Origin: Nocardia mangyaensis | GTDB lineage: Bacteria; Actinomycetota; Actinomycetes; Mycobacteriales; Mycobacteriaceae | Length of the DNA stretch: 64,000 bases | Assembly: GCF_001886715.1 (NCBI RefSeq) | Contig: NZ_CP018082.1 | Location: 7,192,001-7,256,000, forward strand | Reading direction: 5' to 3' | In this document: positions 53,169 to 62,066 of the stretch, in pieces | Layout: each line of letters opens with the position of its first letter | Position numbering within the stretch: position 1 is the stretch's first letter | The notes under the pieces: model-generated | The model's database searches: none | What the model was told of the DNA's origin: nothing | The model's input: the letters and a program-made list of their open reading frames with translations, nothing else | Made by a program: the position numbers and the translations under genes

Positions 53169-53981
53169 TCAGAAGAGCGGCAGTCCGTTCACGGGCATTG
53201 ACACTGCGGGATCGATATCGAGTCGCGGATCGTGTTGCAGAATCAATTCGTGCAATCGCTCGAGTTTTATTCCGGGCGCGATGCCTAGTTGCTCGTTGAG
53301 TCTGCGGCGGACGCCCCGATAGAACTCGAGCGCTTCCACCTGTCGACCCGACCGGTACAGCGCCAGCATGTACTGACTGCCGAGCCGTTCGCGCGACGGC
53401 CACTTGGCGAGCACGCCGTCGAGTTCCGTCGCGACCTGGTGGTGCCGGCCACGCCGCAGCTCAGCGGCGAAGAAGGCTTCGTAGGCGGCGAGTCGTTCGT
53501 TCTCGATCGCGCCGAGTTCGGGCCAGCGGAACCCCGCCTCGACGAGGTCGGACAGCGCGTCGCCGTCCCAGAGGTCGAGGCCGGCCCGGAACCGCGCCGA
53601 GGCCGACGGCAGATCGCCGGAAACGACGAGTTCGTTCGCCTCGCGCACCAGTCTCCGAAACGCGTACAAATCCACCGACTCGGGATCGACACACAGCCGG
53701 TACCCCGGGCTCTGGGTAATGATGAAGTCCGGTTCGTTGTTGTCGCTACCGAAAGACCTGCGAATCTCGGAAATGGCGTTGTGCACCATTTTGCGCGCCG
53801 TTCGCGGCGGTGCTCCGCTCCATATCTTGTCGAGCAGCTTGGACATCGCGACCACACTGCTGGAATGAATCAGAAGATATCCGAGAATCGCGCGATGATT
53901 CTTACCCGCCGAATGCAGGGCCGCACCATTGGAGCCGACGACGGTCAAAGGTCCGAGGATCGAAAAGCGGACGTCTACCAT
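53169..53981 (-). CDS. SARP-family pathway-specific activator
   Basis: A 270-residue protein of the small SARP class (ActII-ORF4/DnrI size). The N-terminal winged-helix DNA-binding domain covers about 5-95 (FSILGPLTVV, then LLDKIWSGAPPRTARKMVHNAISEIRR, ending SPGYRL). The bacterial transcriptional activation (BTAD) helical repeats run from about 100 to 250. It has no ATPase domain. The ATG at 53981 has a gaggga site, and the longer ORF start is rejected because the family begins at VRFSILGPL. It should activate the thioesterase-PKS operon through the direct repeats just downstream of its own terminator. Confidence 0.93.
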   Translation of the reverse strand: MVDVRFSILGPLTVVGSNGAALHSAGKNHRAILGYLLIHSSSVVAMSKLLDKIWSGAPPRTARKMVHNAISEIRRSFGSDNNEPDFIITQSPGYRLCVDPESVDLYAFRRLVREANELVVSGDLPSASARFRAGLDLWDGDALSDLVEAGFRWPELGAIENERLAAYEAFFAAELRRGRHHQVATELDGVLAKWPSRERLGSQYMLALYRSGRQVEALEFYRGVRRRLNEQLGIAPGIKLERLHELILQHDPRLDIDPAVSMPVNGLPLF

Positions 53982-54070
53982 ACTTCCCTCACCACACTCC
54001 GCAAACCAGGTGACCCCACAACCGTTCAAAGCCTATCGGCCCATTGTATTCCCCACCGAGGGAATCGGTA

Positions 54071-54082
54071 TGATATATATCA
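54071..54082. promoter_or_regulatory. A/T-rich 12-bp palindrome upstream of the SARP gene
   Basis: tgatatatatca is a perfect palindrome in a locally AT-rich stretch about 90 bp before the SARP ATG. A small attccc/gggaat hairpin (54048-54065) lies between it and the gene. It may be an operator or promoter element for the activator gene; only symmetry supports this. Confidence 0.3.
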
Positions 54083-54135
54083 CTGACCCGGCGTCTTATG
54101 TGGTCACACGAAATGCCGATTCTCCTGCCGAAATA

Positions 54136-54492
54136 TCAATGACGTATTTCCGCTCGGCGCGTCGCGGCGGTGACGATCTCGTACGCCCAAGCCATGGTCT
54201 CGTCGCCGCGATGCTGGACGGCGACGACGCGATGGAGCCGCCGCCACGACCCGGCCCGGCTCCACACCATGAACCGCCGATGCGCGGTCGGCACGGTGAC
54301 ACCGAAGGTCGGTGGCAGCATCCGCCACGGACAACCACTGGTCAGGACGAAAACCACTGCAGCGAACACGGCGCGTTCGTCGGTCGGCGCAGTGCCGCCG
54401 CCTTGACGCCGGAGTCGGAATTCCGGCAGCTGCGGTTCGACGAGCGCCCACAGCCGGTCCGGCACCAACCGCGTCGCCAGGGCTTCGTTCAT
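54136..54492 (-). pseudogene. IS5-family transposase remnant (N-terminal DUF4096 part)
   Basis: From the ATG at 54492, about 85 residues match the N-terminal domain of IS5-type transposases (LWALVEPQLP, then FVLTSGCPWRMLPPTFG, then TAHRRFMVWSRAG). The frame then runs into about 30 unrelated residues and stops. No DDE catalytic part and no second ORF follow toward the SARP gene, and no terminal inverted repeats were found. It is a truncated insertion-sequence fragment at the border of the PKS cluster. The longer ORF start at 54615 is not part of the family. Confidence 0.75.
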
Positions 54493-54651
54493 AGTCGAAT
54501 ATCTTGCTGCACAACAGTTTCCGACACGCCGACATCGGCACAGGACCACATGAGACAGTTGCCGCACGGCCCGGCGCGCCGGGACACGCCGAGTCACCGC
54601 GATTCGATCGACCAACTCGGCAAATAAATAGGAGAGTTATAGTACTTTTGC

Positions 54652-55128
54652 GTGATGGGCCACATCAGGTATGCGTGCGACGTGGGCGCACCCGTCGAGG
54701 TCGCGTTCGCCTATGCTCAGGACCGCCGCCATGTGCCCGGCTGGATGTACGGCGTGGCCGCGCTCGAACCGGCGGGCGAGCCCGATCACGGGCTCGGCGC
54801 CGCCTACACGGCAAAGATCCTGTTGTTCGGGATCATTCGCACAAAGGTCACCTGCGAAATCACCGAATTCCGGCAGCACGCCGTCATCGGGTATACCCTG
54901 CGTGGGCGGGTATACGGAACCGTGACCCTACGGTTCGACCCACTCGGCTACGAACGGTCGGTCCTGACCTCCGAAGCCGACTATCCACCACCACGCGGTG
55001 TGCTCGGCCGCCTGTGCCACGGCCTCGTCGACGCGGCCGCGAAATCGGCACTGCGCCGAACGGAGTCGCGGTTGCGAAGGGAGATAGAGGCATTCCACGG
55101 TACCGATCTTGTCGGCCGCATCGCCTAG
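54652..55128 (+). CDS. SRPBCC (START-like) family protein
   Basis: A 158-residue protein of polyketide-cyclase/START-like fold: an N-terminal beta strand (IRYACDVGAPVEVAFAYAQD), a WMYGV segment, then beta strands and a long C-terminal helix (about residues 125-150). It would bind a hydrophobic ligand; which one is unknown. A tatagt -10-like element at 54638 places transcription start next to the GTG (54652) or ATG (54655), so the mRNA may be leaderless. It lies 10 bp before rnhA and is probably co-transcribed with it. It is outside the SARP-PKS operon and on the other strand. Confidence 0.75.
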   Translation: MMGHIRYACDVGAPVEVAFAYAQDRRHVPGWMYGVAALEPAGEPDHGLGAAYTAKILLFGIIRTKVTCEITEFRQHAVIGYTLRGRVYGTVTLRFDPLGYERSVLTSEADYPPPRGVLGRLCHGLVDAAAKSALRRTESRLRREIEAFHGTDLVGRIA

Positions 55129-55138
55129 GGTGGCGGTC

Positions 55139-55702
55139 ATGATCATCGTGAGCACCGACGGCTCCTGCCTGCGCAATCCCGGCGGCGCCATCGGTTGGGC
55201 CTGGGTGAATCATCAGGGTCCGTCGGCCAGTGGGGGAGCGGTCGCCGGCACCAACCAGATCGCCGAACTCCGCGCGGTACTGGAAGCCATCCTCGCCCAC
55301 CCCGGCGCGGAACCGATGCTCATCGAGAGCGATTCGCTCTACGCGATCAAATGCGCCTCGGAGTGGATCACCAGCTGGCGGCGCAACGGCTGGCGCACCT
55401 CCACCGGTGGCGCGGTGAAGAACGTCGACATCATCTCCCAGATCGACCGGGCCATCACCACCCGCGAAGGACCGGTGCGTTTCCGCTGGGTCCGCGGGCA
55501 CGTGGGCAACTACTTCAACGAGCAGGCCGACAAGCTGGCCGGTCTCGCCGCCCGCGAAGCGGCCGCGCTCGGCCGCGACCACCCGGCGCCCGCCGTCCAG
55601 ACCAGCACCGAACACGCGACGCCAGTCGCGCGAGCCACCCAGCCGCGGGCCACGGGGAAGCCGGTCGCACCAGCGGCGCCAGGAACACTCACCCTGTTCT
55701 GA
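55139..55702 (+). CDS. rnhA: Ribonuclease HI with extended C-terminal tail
   Basis: A 187-residue enzyme that cuts the RNA strand of RNA-DNA hybrids. The catalytic residues are all present: D7 (STDGSC), E43 (AELRAV), D65 (ESDS), H121 (RGHVGN) and D131 (NEQAD). The catalytic domain ends near residue 147. A 40-residue Ala/Pro/Thr-rich linker follows, ending in TLTLF. The ATG at 55139 has an agggtgg ribosome site, while the upstream in-frame start at 55109 lies inside the preceding gene. Confidence 0.93.
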   Translation: MIIVSTDGSCLRNPGGAIGWAWVNHQGPSASGGAVAGTNQIAELRAVLEAILAHPGAEPMLIESDSLYAIKCASEWITSWRRNGWRTSTGGAVKNVDIISQIDRAITTREGPVRFRWVRGHVGNYFNEQADKLAGLAAREAAALGRDHPAPAVQTSTEHATPVARATQPRATGKPVAPAAPGTLTLF

Positions 55703-55738
55703 CGGCGCGGCGCGACCGGAGTGGGACCGCACGCGGCG

Positions 55739-55766
55739 GCCCCGGCAGCTCTAGAGCTGCCGGGGC
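55739..55766. terminator. Bidirectional terminator between rnhA and the mce operon
   Basis: A perfect 28-bp palindrome with 14-base arms and no loop spacer lies in the 86-bp gap between the convergent rnhA and Mce-associated genes. Confidence 0.8.
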
Positions 55767-55788
55767 CCGCTGTCTGTCCGGGTGCCGA

Positions 55789-56544
55789 TCAGTTGCCCGG
55801 CGCCGGCGCGGGCTCCTCGGCCGGCGCCGGCGGTACCGGCCCGGGGCCGGGAGCCGGGGCACCGGGGTTGCCCTTGAGCAGCGGCGAGTCCATCTTGCTG
55901 ACCAGCCACTTGCCGTCGTCGTTGCGCTCCAGTGTCATCTCGAGCGCGAAGTTCATCCGATCCTCACCGGGCTGGGTGAAGTTCGACCGGTACTGGGTCA
56001 TGGTGACCAGCGCCTTGACATCGGAGGTGGAGCCGGACAGGTAGCCGCACTGCACGTCCTCACCACGGGACTTCACCTGGGCCTGCACCATGGCGCCCTT
56101 GAGCGCCTCGCTGGCATCGGAGAACTCCTCGAGGTAGTCGCCGGTGGCGCCCGCCTTCATCTCCTCGATGTACCCGTCGAGGTCGCTGGCGTAGTCGTAG
56201 TTCGCCAAGACGTTGCCGTAGTCGCAGGCTGCCTGCGTCGAGTCGGCGATGGCATCGAGCTTCTCGGCCTTGTTGCTGTTCTGCAGGAAGAACACCGTAC
56301 CCGCGGTGATCGCGCCGACGGCGACCACACCGGCGACACCCGCCGCGATCCAGCCTGCCCCCGCGCTCGATCCGGGACGCGCGCTCGGCACCTCAGGCGG
56401 CACGGACGCGGTCGCCGCCTCGGCGGTGGGCGCGTCGGTTTCCGGAGTTGCCGCCGCACCCTCGACCGTGGGCTCGGACTTGTCCAGATCGGGCTTGTCC
56501 GCCGCGGCAGATTCCTTCTTGCTCTCGGCGTCGTCGCTGGTCAT
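55789..56544 (-). CDS. Mce-associated membrane protein (Mas)
   Basis: A 251-residue protein. The charged cytosolic N-terminus (Asp, Glu, Ala and Pro rich) is followed by one membrane helix (about residues 65-87). An extracytoplasmic NTF2-like domain comes next (ACDYGNVLANYDYASDLDGY, then the typical W-containing strands), and a Pro/Ala-rich tail ends in APAPGN. Mas proteins are encoded at the end of mce operons and stabilise or assist the lipid importer. The ATG at 56544 has an agga site; the GTG at 56571 is an alternative. It is 129 bp after mceF. Confidence 0.85.
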   Translation of the reverse strand: MTSDDAESKKESAAADKPDLDKSEPTVEGAAATPETDAPTAEAATASVPPEVPSARPGSSAGAGWIAAGVAGVVAVGAITAGTVFFLQNSNKAEKLDAIADSTQAACDYGNVLANYDYASDLDGYIEEMKAGATGDYLEEFSDASEALKGAMVQAQVKSRGEDVQCGYLSGSTSDVKALVTMTQYRSNFTQPGEDRMNFALEMTLERNDDGKWLVSKMDSPLLKGNPGAPAPGPGPVPPAPAEEPAPAPGN

Positions 56545-56673
56545 CGAATCAATCCTGCTCTTTCCCGGCACACCTGTCGCACCGATCTCTTCGTGTGTCC
56601 CGTGAGCCGGGCCACACGCCCTCTCCCGCGAGTATGCCCGGTCCGGCCGCGAGCAGCCGGACCGGGCATCGAC

Positions 56674-57849
56674 TCACCTGGGGATGGGAGTTCGTTCGTT
56701 CGGGTCGACCCCCGGCGGCATCTGCGCGCCGTTGTTGGGGACATTCGGCCGCGGAGCGTTCGCCGAACCACGGATCTGCTGGTCAGGGGGCGGGTTCGTG
56801 CAGTAATTCCAGCGCGGGATCGACCCGTCCTGAACTTCCTCGTTCCGCCGGTACTCGGTGTTGTAGTAGCAGGTGGGACGTGGCCAGATATCGAGGATGG
56901 TGTGGAACTCGCCATCGTGGGCAGGCGCGCCGACCGCTTCCAGACCCGTCGCCAGCGACGGGAACAGCAGCCGCAACGCCGGCTGACGCAACTGCGCCGC
57001 CTTGGTGATGGCGACGAAGTTCGCCGCCAGACCCGTGATCGGATCGGCCGTCTTGTCCAGCACGGCGCCCAGCGCCTCGAACTGTGCCGGGGCGTTGTCG
57101 AGGACGCTCTGTAGCTCGGCGTTGGCGTTGTTGAACTGTGCCAGCAGCGCGCCCGAGTTGTTGGTCAGCGTCTGCAGATCCGGCTGGGCGTTGGAGGTGG
57201 TCTGGGCGATCACCCGCAGGTTCGCGATCAGGTTCACCGTCTGCGGCAGCAGGTTGTCCAGACCGGCGACCACCAGGCTTACGCCGTTGATCAGACCGCG
57301 CAGCTGGTCGGGGCCCGCACCGAGCGCGATGTCGAGCTCGGTGAGGATGACGTCGAACTCCTGCGGGTTGACCTGGGAGATCAGCGCGCTGGTGTCGTCG
57401 AGCACCGCCCACACCGGCACCGGCGTCTTGATCTGTTCCGGATCGAACTCGATCACCGCGCCGTCGGCCAGAAACGGGCCGACATCGCTGTTGGGCCGGA
57501 AGTCGATGTACTGCTCACCGGCCGCCGACAGCGCGGCCACCTGGATCATCGAGTCGGCCGGGATCTTGTAGCTCTCGTCGATCTGGGTCTTCGCCGCGAT
57601 CGCCTGCCCCCGATCGATGAGCTCGATCGAGGTGACCTTACCGATCCGGTGTCCGCGCAGGGTCACGTCATTGCCCGGCTGCAGACCACCGGAGCGATCG
57701 AGAGTGACCGTCACCGCGTACTCCGAACGCAGCGGATTCACCCGCATCACGTTGACCAACAGGTAGGTCGCGCCGAACAGCAGCACGAGCACCAGCGCGG
57801 TGTTCGCCAGCACGATCTTGCTACCGAAGAACTTCTTCACCTTGCTCAT
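56674..57849 (-). CDS. mceF: MCE-family protein MceF
   Basis: A 391-residue protein with one N-terminal membrane helix (about 13-33). The MCE domain follows (YAVTVTLDRSGGLQPGNDVTLRGHRIGKVTSIEL), then a long helical region rich in Asn and Leu. The C-terminal tail has several Cys (RPTCYYN, NYCTN) and is Pro/Asn rich. It is the sixth subunit of the Mce hexamer, which forms a hydrophobic tunnel between the inner membrane and mycolate layer for lipid uptake. The ATG overlaps the mceE stop by 4 bp. Confidence 0.93.
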   Translation of the reverse strand: MSKVKKFFGSKIVLANTALVLVLLFGATYLLVNVMRVNPLRSEYAVTVTLDRSGGLQPGNDVTLRGHRIGKVTSIELIDRGQAIAAKTQIDESYKIPADSMIQVAALSAAGEQYIDFRPNSDVGPFLADGAVIEFDPEQIKTPVPVWAVLDDTSALISQVNPQEFDVILTELDIALGAGPDQLRGLINGVSLVVAGLDNLLPQTVNLIANLRVIAQTTSNAQPDLQTLTNNSGALLAQFNNANAELQSVLDNAPAQFEALGAVLDKTADPITGLAANFVAITKAAQLRQPALRLLFPSLATGLEAVGAPAHDGEFHTILDIWPRPTCYYNTEYRRNEEVQDGSIPRWNYCTNPPPDQQIRGSANAPRPNVPNNGAQMPPGVDPNERTPIPR

Positions 57850-58943
57850 CGGTGGCCTTCCACTCGGCCCTGAACGATCTGCAGCACCTGGATGAAGCTG
57901 CCGACGAAATCGTTCACGTCCTTCAGATCAGGGAACTTGCTGTTGGCCGGATCGGTCAGCAACCCGACGTCGAGATTGGTCAGCGTCGCGTACGGCGCGA
58001 GACCCTTGCCGCGGAAGGTGGCGTTGACGCCCGGCCGGATCGCGTGCAGCTGATCGAGCACGTAGCCGAAGTTGTCACCGGTCGCCGACAGCGCGTTCAT
58101 CAGGTTGTCGAGATTGACGAGCAGGTCGTTGAGCTGGTCGCCGGTGGTGTTGGAGTAGTCGCCGAGGGCAGCACTGGCGACGGACAGCTTGGTGAGCAGA
58201 TCGCCGATGGCCCGGTTGTTCTCGGCAATGGCGCCGATCGCCTGGGGCAGCGTGTCGGCCACCTCACCGAGCTGGCCCTTGTTCACCTCGATGGTGTTGG
58301 CGAGAGTGTTGAACTCGGTGAGCACGGAGTCCACGCGGGCGCTGTTGTTGTTCAGTTCGCCGATCACGCCGGTCATCTCGGTGATCAGATGAGCGAGTTC
58401 GACCTCGTTGCCGTTGAGAATCGACCCGAGTTCGGTACCGAGGCGGCTCAGACTGGCGACACCGCCACCGTTGAACAGCATCGAGACCGAGACCAGCAGT
58501 TCCTCGACGGTGGCGCCAGCCGAGGTGGACTCGATCGGCAGGGTGTCACCGTTGCTCAACATCGCGGCGCCGGTGCTCTCGCGCGGCTCCGACAGAGCGA
58601 TGAAGACGTCACCGAGGGGAGTGGCCTGGCGCAGCTCGGCGGTACTGCCCATGGGCAGCTCGATATCGGTGCTGACCTCCATGTCGACCACGGCCTGGAA
58701 GTTCTTCGTCTTGATCGAGGTCACCACCCCGACATCGGAACCACCGATCTTGACCTTGGCCTGATCGGGCAGGTTCAGCGCGTTGTCGAACACCGCGTGC
58801 AGGGTGTAGGTCTCCCCGCCCGTGCCCGGCGTGGGCAGTGGCAGGTCCTCGACGGTGAAGCTGCAGCCGGAGCTGATCGCCACCGTCGCCGCCGCGGCCA
58901 CCGCGACCATCGCGCGGCGGGCATTGATTGTCATAAGGGTCAT
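57846..58943 (-). CDS. mceE: MCE-family lipoprotein MceE (LprK-like)
   Basis: A 365-residue protein with a lipoprotein signal ending in ISSGC (Cys27). The MCE domain is about residues 40-120 (YTLHAVFDNALNLPDQAKVKIGGSDVG), followed by a helical domain to the end. The E subunit of Mce complexes is the usual lipid-anchored one. The ATG at 58943 is set by the 4-bp overlap with the mceD stop; the longer ORF to 59015 is rejected. Confidence 0.93.
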   Translation of the reverse strand: MTLMTINARRAMVAVAAAATVAISSGCSFTVEDLPLPTPGTGGETYTLHAVFDNALNLPDQAKVKIGGSDVGVVTSIKTKNFQAVVDMEVSTDIELPMGSTAELRQATPLGDVFIALSEPRESTGAAMLSNGDTLPIESTSAGATVEELLVSVSMLFNGGGVASLSRLGTELGSILNGNEVELAHLITEMTGVIGELNNNSARVDSVLTEFNTLANTIEVNKGQLGEVADTLPQAIGAIAENNRAIGDLLTKLSVASAALGDYSNTTGDQLNDLLVNLDNLMNALSATGDNFGYVLDQLHAIRPGVNATFRGKGLAPYATLTNLDVGLLTDPANSKFPDLKDVNDFVGSFIQVLQIVQGRVEGHR

Positions 58944-60052
58944 TTCGTCAGTCCAAGCAGTGCGGCGGTGAGCCCGTAGTCGGGGCCGAAATCCTGCATG
59001 TTCCCGGAGCGGCAACCGTCGGCCCGCATCTGGATCCGCTCGCAGAAGACGCTGACGATCTCGCCCGAGAGAGCGGTACCGATCAGCGCGTGCAGCCGGA
59101 CGAAGCCCTGCTCGCGGTTGATCGCGCCGTCGATGTTCTGCATCAGCAGCGGCACGATGTCGACGACCTCGGTCAGCGCGCCGGAGTTGTCCCGCAGCTG
59201 ATTGGTGACGTTGGTCAGGCCGGTCAGCGAGGCGGATAGTTCGTCGGCGTGCACACCGAAGGTGGTCGAGGTGTTGGCCAGGAACTGGTTGAGCTGATCG
59301 AGGGTGGCCTGCAGACCGGGCGCCTGCTCGGCGAGCAGACCCGACATGGCGGTCATCCGGTTGCTGAAATCGCGCACCGACTGATCGTTGTCGGCCAGCA
59401 TCGTCGTCAGCTCGTTGAGCTTGATGATGATGTTGGAGATGGCGTCCTTGTTGTCGACACCGACCTTGAGCGCGCCCGAGAGCGCGTCGAGGGTTTCCCT
59501 GATCTTCTGACCGTTGCCGTCGAGCACCGGGTAGAGCACCCGGCCCGAGAGCGGGCCGAGACCTTCCTGGCCCTCTTCGGGTTTGAGCGCGGCGGCGAAC
59601 TGGTCGATGGTCTTGATCATCGTGTCCAGTTCGACCGGTGTGCGAGTGCGCGCCTTGGGCAGATGATCGCCCGACTTCAGCGCTTCGCCGCCGGTGTAGG
59701 GCGGGCTGATGTCGATGTGGCGGTCGGTGACGATCGAGGGCGAGATGATCGCCGCGATCGCTTCCTTGGGGATCTTCACCCCCGCCTCGACGGTCATGTG
59801 GACCTCGACGAAGGTGCCCTTGGGCACGATCTTGTCGACCTTGCCCACCGGCAGGCCGAGGACCATGATCTCGTTGCCCTCGAACATGCCCGCGATGTTC
59901 TCGAAATCCGCGGTGATCGTGGTCGAGCGGCCGAGTGCGTCGTCGAACTGACTGGGCAGCAGCGAGCAGCTGCCCAGTGCCAGCGCGGTGGCGCCGATCA
60001 TCACCGTGCGCGCGAGGAACTTCGCGCTGCGGAGCCTGTTGGTCAGTTTCAT
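58940..60052 (-). CDS. mceD: MCE-family protein MceD, with lipobox-like motif
   Basis: A 370-residue protein. The N-terminal hydrophobic segment ends in ALGSC (Cys29), which resembles a lipobox. The MCE domain follows (TADFENIAGMFEGNEIMVLGLPVGKVDKI), then the helical domain. The C-terminus contains two Cys (FCERIQ, DGCRSG). The start at 60052 is fixed by the 4-bp overlap with mceC. It takes the fourth place in the mce order. Confidence 0.92.
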   Translation of the reverse strand: MKLTNRLRSAKFLARTVMIGATALALGSCSLLPSQFDDALGRSTTITADFENIAGMFEGNEIMVLGLPVGKVDKIVPKGTFVEVHMTVEAGVKIPKEAIAAIISPSIVTDRHIDISPPYTGGEALKSGDHLPKARTRTPVELDTMIKTIDQFAAALKPEEGQEGLGPLSGRVLYPVLDGNGQKIRETLDALSGALKVGVDNKDAISNIIIKLNELTTMLADNDQSVRDFSNRMTAMSGLLAEQAPGLQATLDQLNQFLANTSTTFGVHADELSASLTGLTNVTNQLRDNSGALTEVVDIVPLLMQNIDGAINREQGFVRLHALIGTALSGEIVSVFCERIQMRADGCRSGNMQDFGPDYGLTAALLGLTK

Positions 60053-61044
60053 CCTTCGCACCCCTGGATCACCTGAACGAAGCACAGCCAGTTGTCGGGG
60101 AACAGCCACGGCAGCGAGACATCGCCGTAGTTGCCGTTGCCGAGCGCGTTGTTGAAGTAGCGCGCCGTCGGCTGACCGATCTGCAGCAGCGCGTCGAGGT
60201 TCTCCTTGTTCTTCTGCAGACCCTCGGCCATCGTGTTGAGCTGGCCGATGGTGCCGCCGAACTGGTTGTTGTTCTGCGCGCCGATCTCCTCGAGCTGACG
60301 GGTCAGCGTGGCGATGTTGTCCAGCAGCTGACGCAGCAGGTTCTGCCGTTCCATCACCCGGTTGGCGATGGCCTCACCCTGGGTGATCACCAGCAGGATC
60401 GAGTTGCGGTTGTCGGCCAGCAGCTGGGTGACCCGGTTCAGGTCCTTGAGCAGGCTGTCGACCTCACCCTTGCGCTGATCGACGACCTTGGCCACCGCAC
60501 CGACGCTGTCGAGCGCCTGGGCCACCAGCTCCGGCGAATCGCCGAGCTGGGAGTTGATCGTGTTGAGCGACTGGGCCAGCTTCTGGGTGTCGAGCGCCTC
60601 GAACTTCGGCGTACCGACCTGCACGACATCGGCGATGTTGTACGGCACGTCGGTGTTGCTGCGCGGGATCGTCTTGTCCTTCAGCCCCGATCCGTCACCG
60701 GGGTTCAGGTCGACGTAGCGGGCGCCGAGCAGGGTCGCCATCTTGATCGCGGCGTGCGCGTCGGGACCGAACTTCAGCGAGCTGTCCACGTCGAGGGTGA
60801 TCACCACGTGATCACCCTCGATCTTGGCGCCGGTGACGGTGCCGACCTGGACACCGGACACGGCGACCTTGTCACCGGTCCTGATCCCGGCGGCCTGCAC
60901 GAACTCCGCCTCGATGGTCTGCTTGCCGATCCCGATGAACTGGTAGATCGTCGAACCGACCAGCAGCAGCACGATGCACAGCGACCCGATGACGCCGAGC
61001 CAGAAGTTACGGTTGCCGAGGAATCTCGACTTCAGCGTGCTCAT
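60049..61044 (-). CDS. mceC: MCE-family protein MceC
   Basis: A 331-residue protein with a membrane helix (about residues 15-37). The MCE domain is about 45-125 (AEFVQAAGIRTGDKVAVSGVQVGTVTG), then the helical region. A short C-terminus carries two Cys (WLCFVQ, QGCEG). The ATG at 61044 overlaps the mceB stop by 4 bp. Confidence 0.93.
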   Translation of the reverse strand: MSTLKSRFLGNRNFWLGVIGSLCIVLLLVGSTIYQFIGIGKQTIEAEFVQAAGIRTGDKVAVSGVQVGTVTGAKIEGDHVVITLDVDSSLKFGPDAHAAIKMATLLGARYVDLNPGDGSGLKDKTIPRSNTDVPYNIADVVQVGTPKFEALDTQKLAQSLNTINSQLGDSPELVAQALDSVGAVAKVVDQRKGEVDSLLKDLNRVTQLLADNRNSILLVITQGEAIANRVMERQNLLRQLLDNIATLTRQLEEIGAQNNNQFGGTIGQLNTMAEGLQKNKENLDALLQIGQPTARYFNNALGNGNYGDVSLPWLFPDNWLCFVQVIQGCEG

Positions 61045-62066
61045 CGGCACACCGCCGAGTGCGAGGTGCCACCGATCTGGCTGAACAGCCCGCGGGGGAA
61101 CAGCACCCCGTAGAGCGAGACGTCCAAGCCACACAGGTAGGCGTTGGCGTGGGTGCCCTCCGAGCTCATGCGGCCGAGGTCAGCCAGTAGCGACGGAAGG
61201 TCGACGGCGGCCTGGTCGAGCTTGGCGCCGTTGGCGAGCAACAGGTTCAGCGCTGCGGTGGACGAGTTCTGCGCGGCGAACAGCTGGGGCTGGATCTTGC
61301 CGACCATCCCGACCAGCGAGGTCGTGGCATCGGCCAGGACGACCGTCGACTGCTGCAGCGACTGCCCCTGGTCGTAGAGACCACCGATCAACGCCCGGGT
61401 CTGGGTAACCAGGGTCTCCAATTCATCCCCTCGCTTGGCCAACCCGGCCATCACACCGGACAGGTTGGTGATCACGTCGGACAGGATCGCGTCCCGACGC
61501 TGGAAATCGGTCGCCAGCTGCGCGGCCTGGACGATGAACGCCGAGAGTGAGACCCCGTCGCCCTGCAGTGCCAGGATCAGGGTCTCCGACATCGCGTTGA
61601 CCTCGGCGGGCTCGAGCGCCTGGAACAGCGGCTGGAAACCGTTGAGCAGCGCCGAGATGTCGAAGGAGGGCTCGGTCCGCTCGATCGGAATCGTCGCGCC
61701 GCTCTTGAGCTCGGTCGGGCTCGTCTCCTGGCCCGGCGCCAGCGCGACGTAGCGCTGGCCGATCAGGTTCTGGTAGCGGACAAGGGCTTTGGTGTCGTCG
61801 AAGACCGACTGGTCGCTCTGCACGATGAACGACACCTTGGCGTCGTTCTTGCCGTCGAGCTCGATGTTCTCGACCTTGCCGACGCGCACGCCCGCCATGC
61901 GGACATCGTCGCCGGGCCGCAGGCCGAGGACATCGGTGAAGATCGCGGTGTACTTGCGGGTGTCACCGTCGACCGTGCGGGCCAGTGTGTTCCACACGAC
62001 CACGGTGACCAGCAGTGAGACGAGCGCGAAGATACTGAACCCGATCAGTGGCTTACGGATACTCAT
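61041..62066 (-). CDS. mceB: MCE-family protein MceB
   Basis: A 341-residue protein with a membrane helix (about residues 7-28). The MCE domain is about 38-120 (YTAIFTDVLGLRPGDDVRMAGVRVGKVENI), with the NLIGQRYVAL segment, then a helical domain. Near the C-terminus are two Cys (YLCGLD, SAVCR), as is usual for MceB. The ATG overlaps the mceA stop by 4 bp. Confidence 0.93.
   Translation of the reverse strand: MSIRKPLIGFSIFALVSLLVTVVVWNTLARTVDGDTRKYTAIFTDVLGLRPGDDVRMAGVRVGKVENIELDGKNDAKVSFIVQSDQSVFDDTKALVRYQNLIGQRYVALAPGQETSPTELKSGATIPIERTEPSFDISALLNGFQPLFQALEPAEVNAMSETLILALQGDGVSLSAFIVQAAQLATDFQRRDAILSDVITNLSGVMAGLAKRGDELETLVTQTRALIGGLYDQGQSLQQSTVVLADATTSLVGMVGKIQPQLFAAQNSSTAALNLLLANGAKLDQAAVDLPSLLADLGRMSSEGTHANAYLCGLDVSLYGVLFPRGLFSQIGGTSHSAVCR

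Noticed and set aside
54493..54615. N-terminal extension of the transposase fragment
   Set aside because: These residues do not match the IS5 N-terminal domain, which starts at the ATG at 54492.
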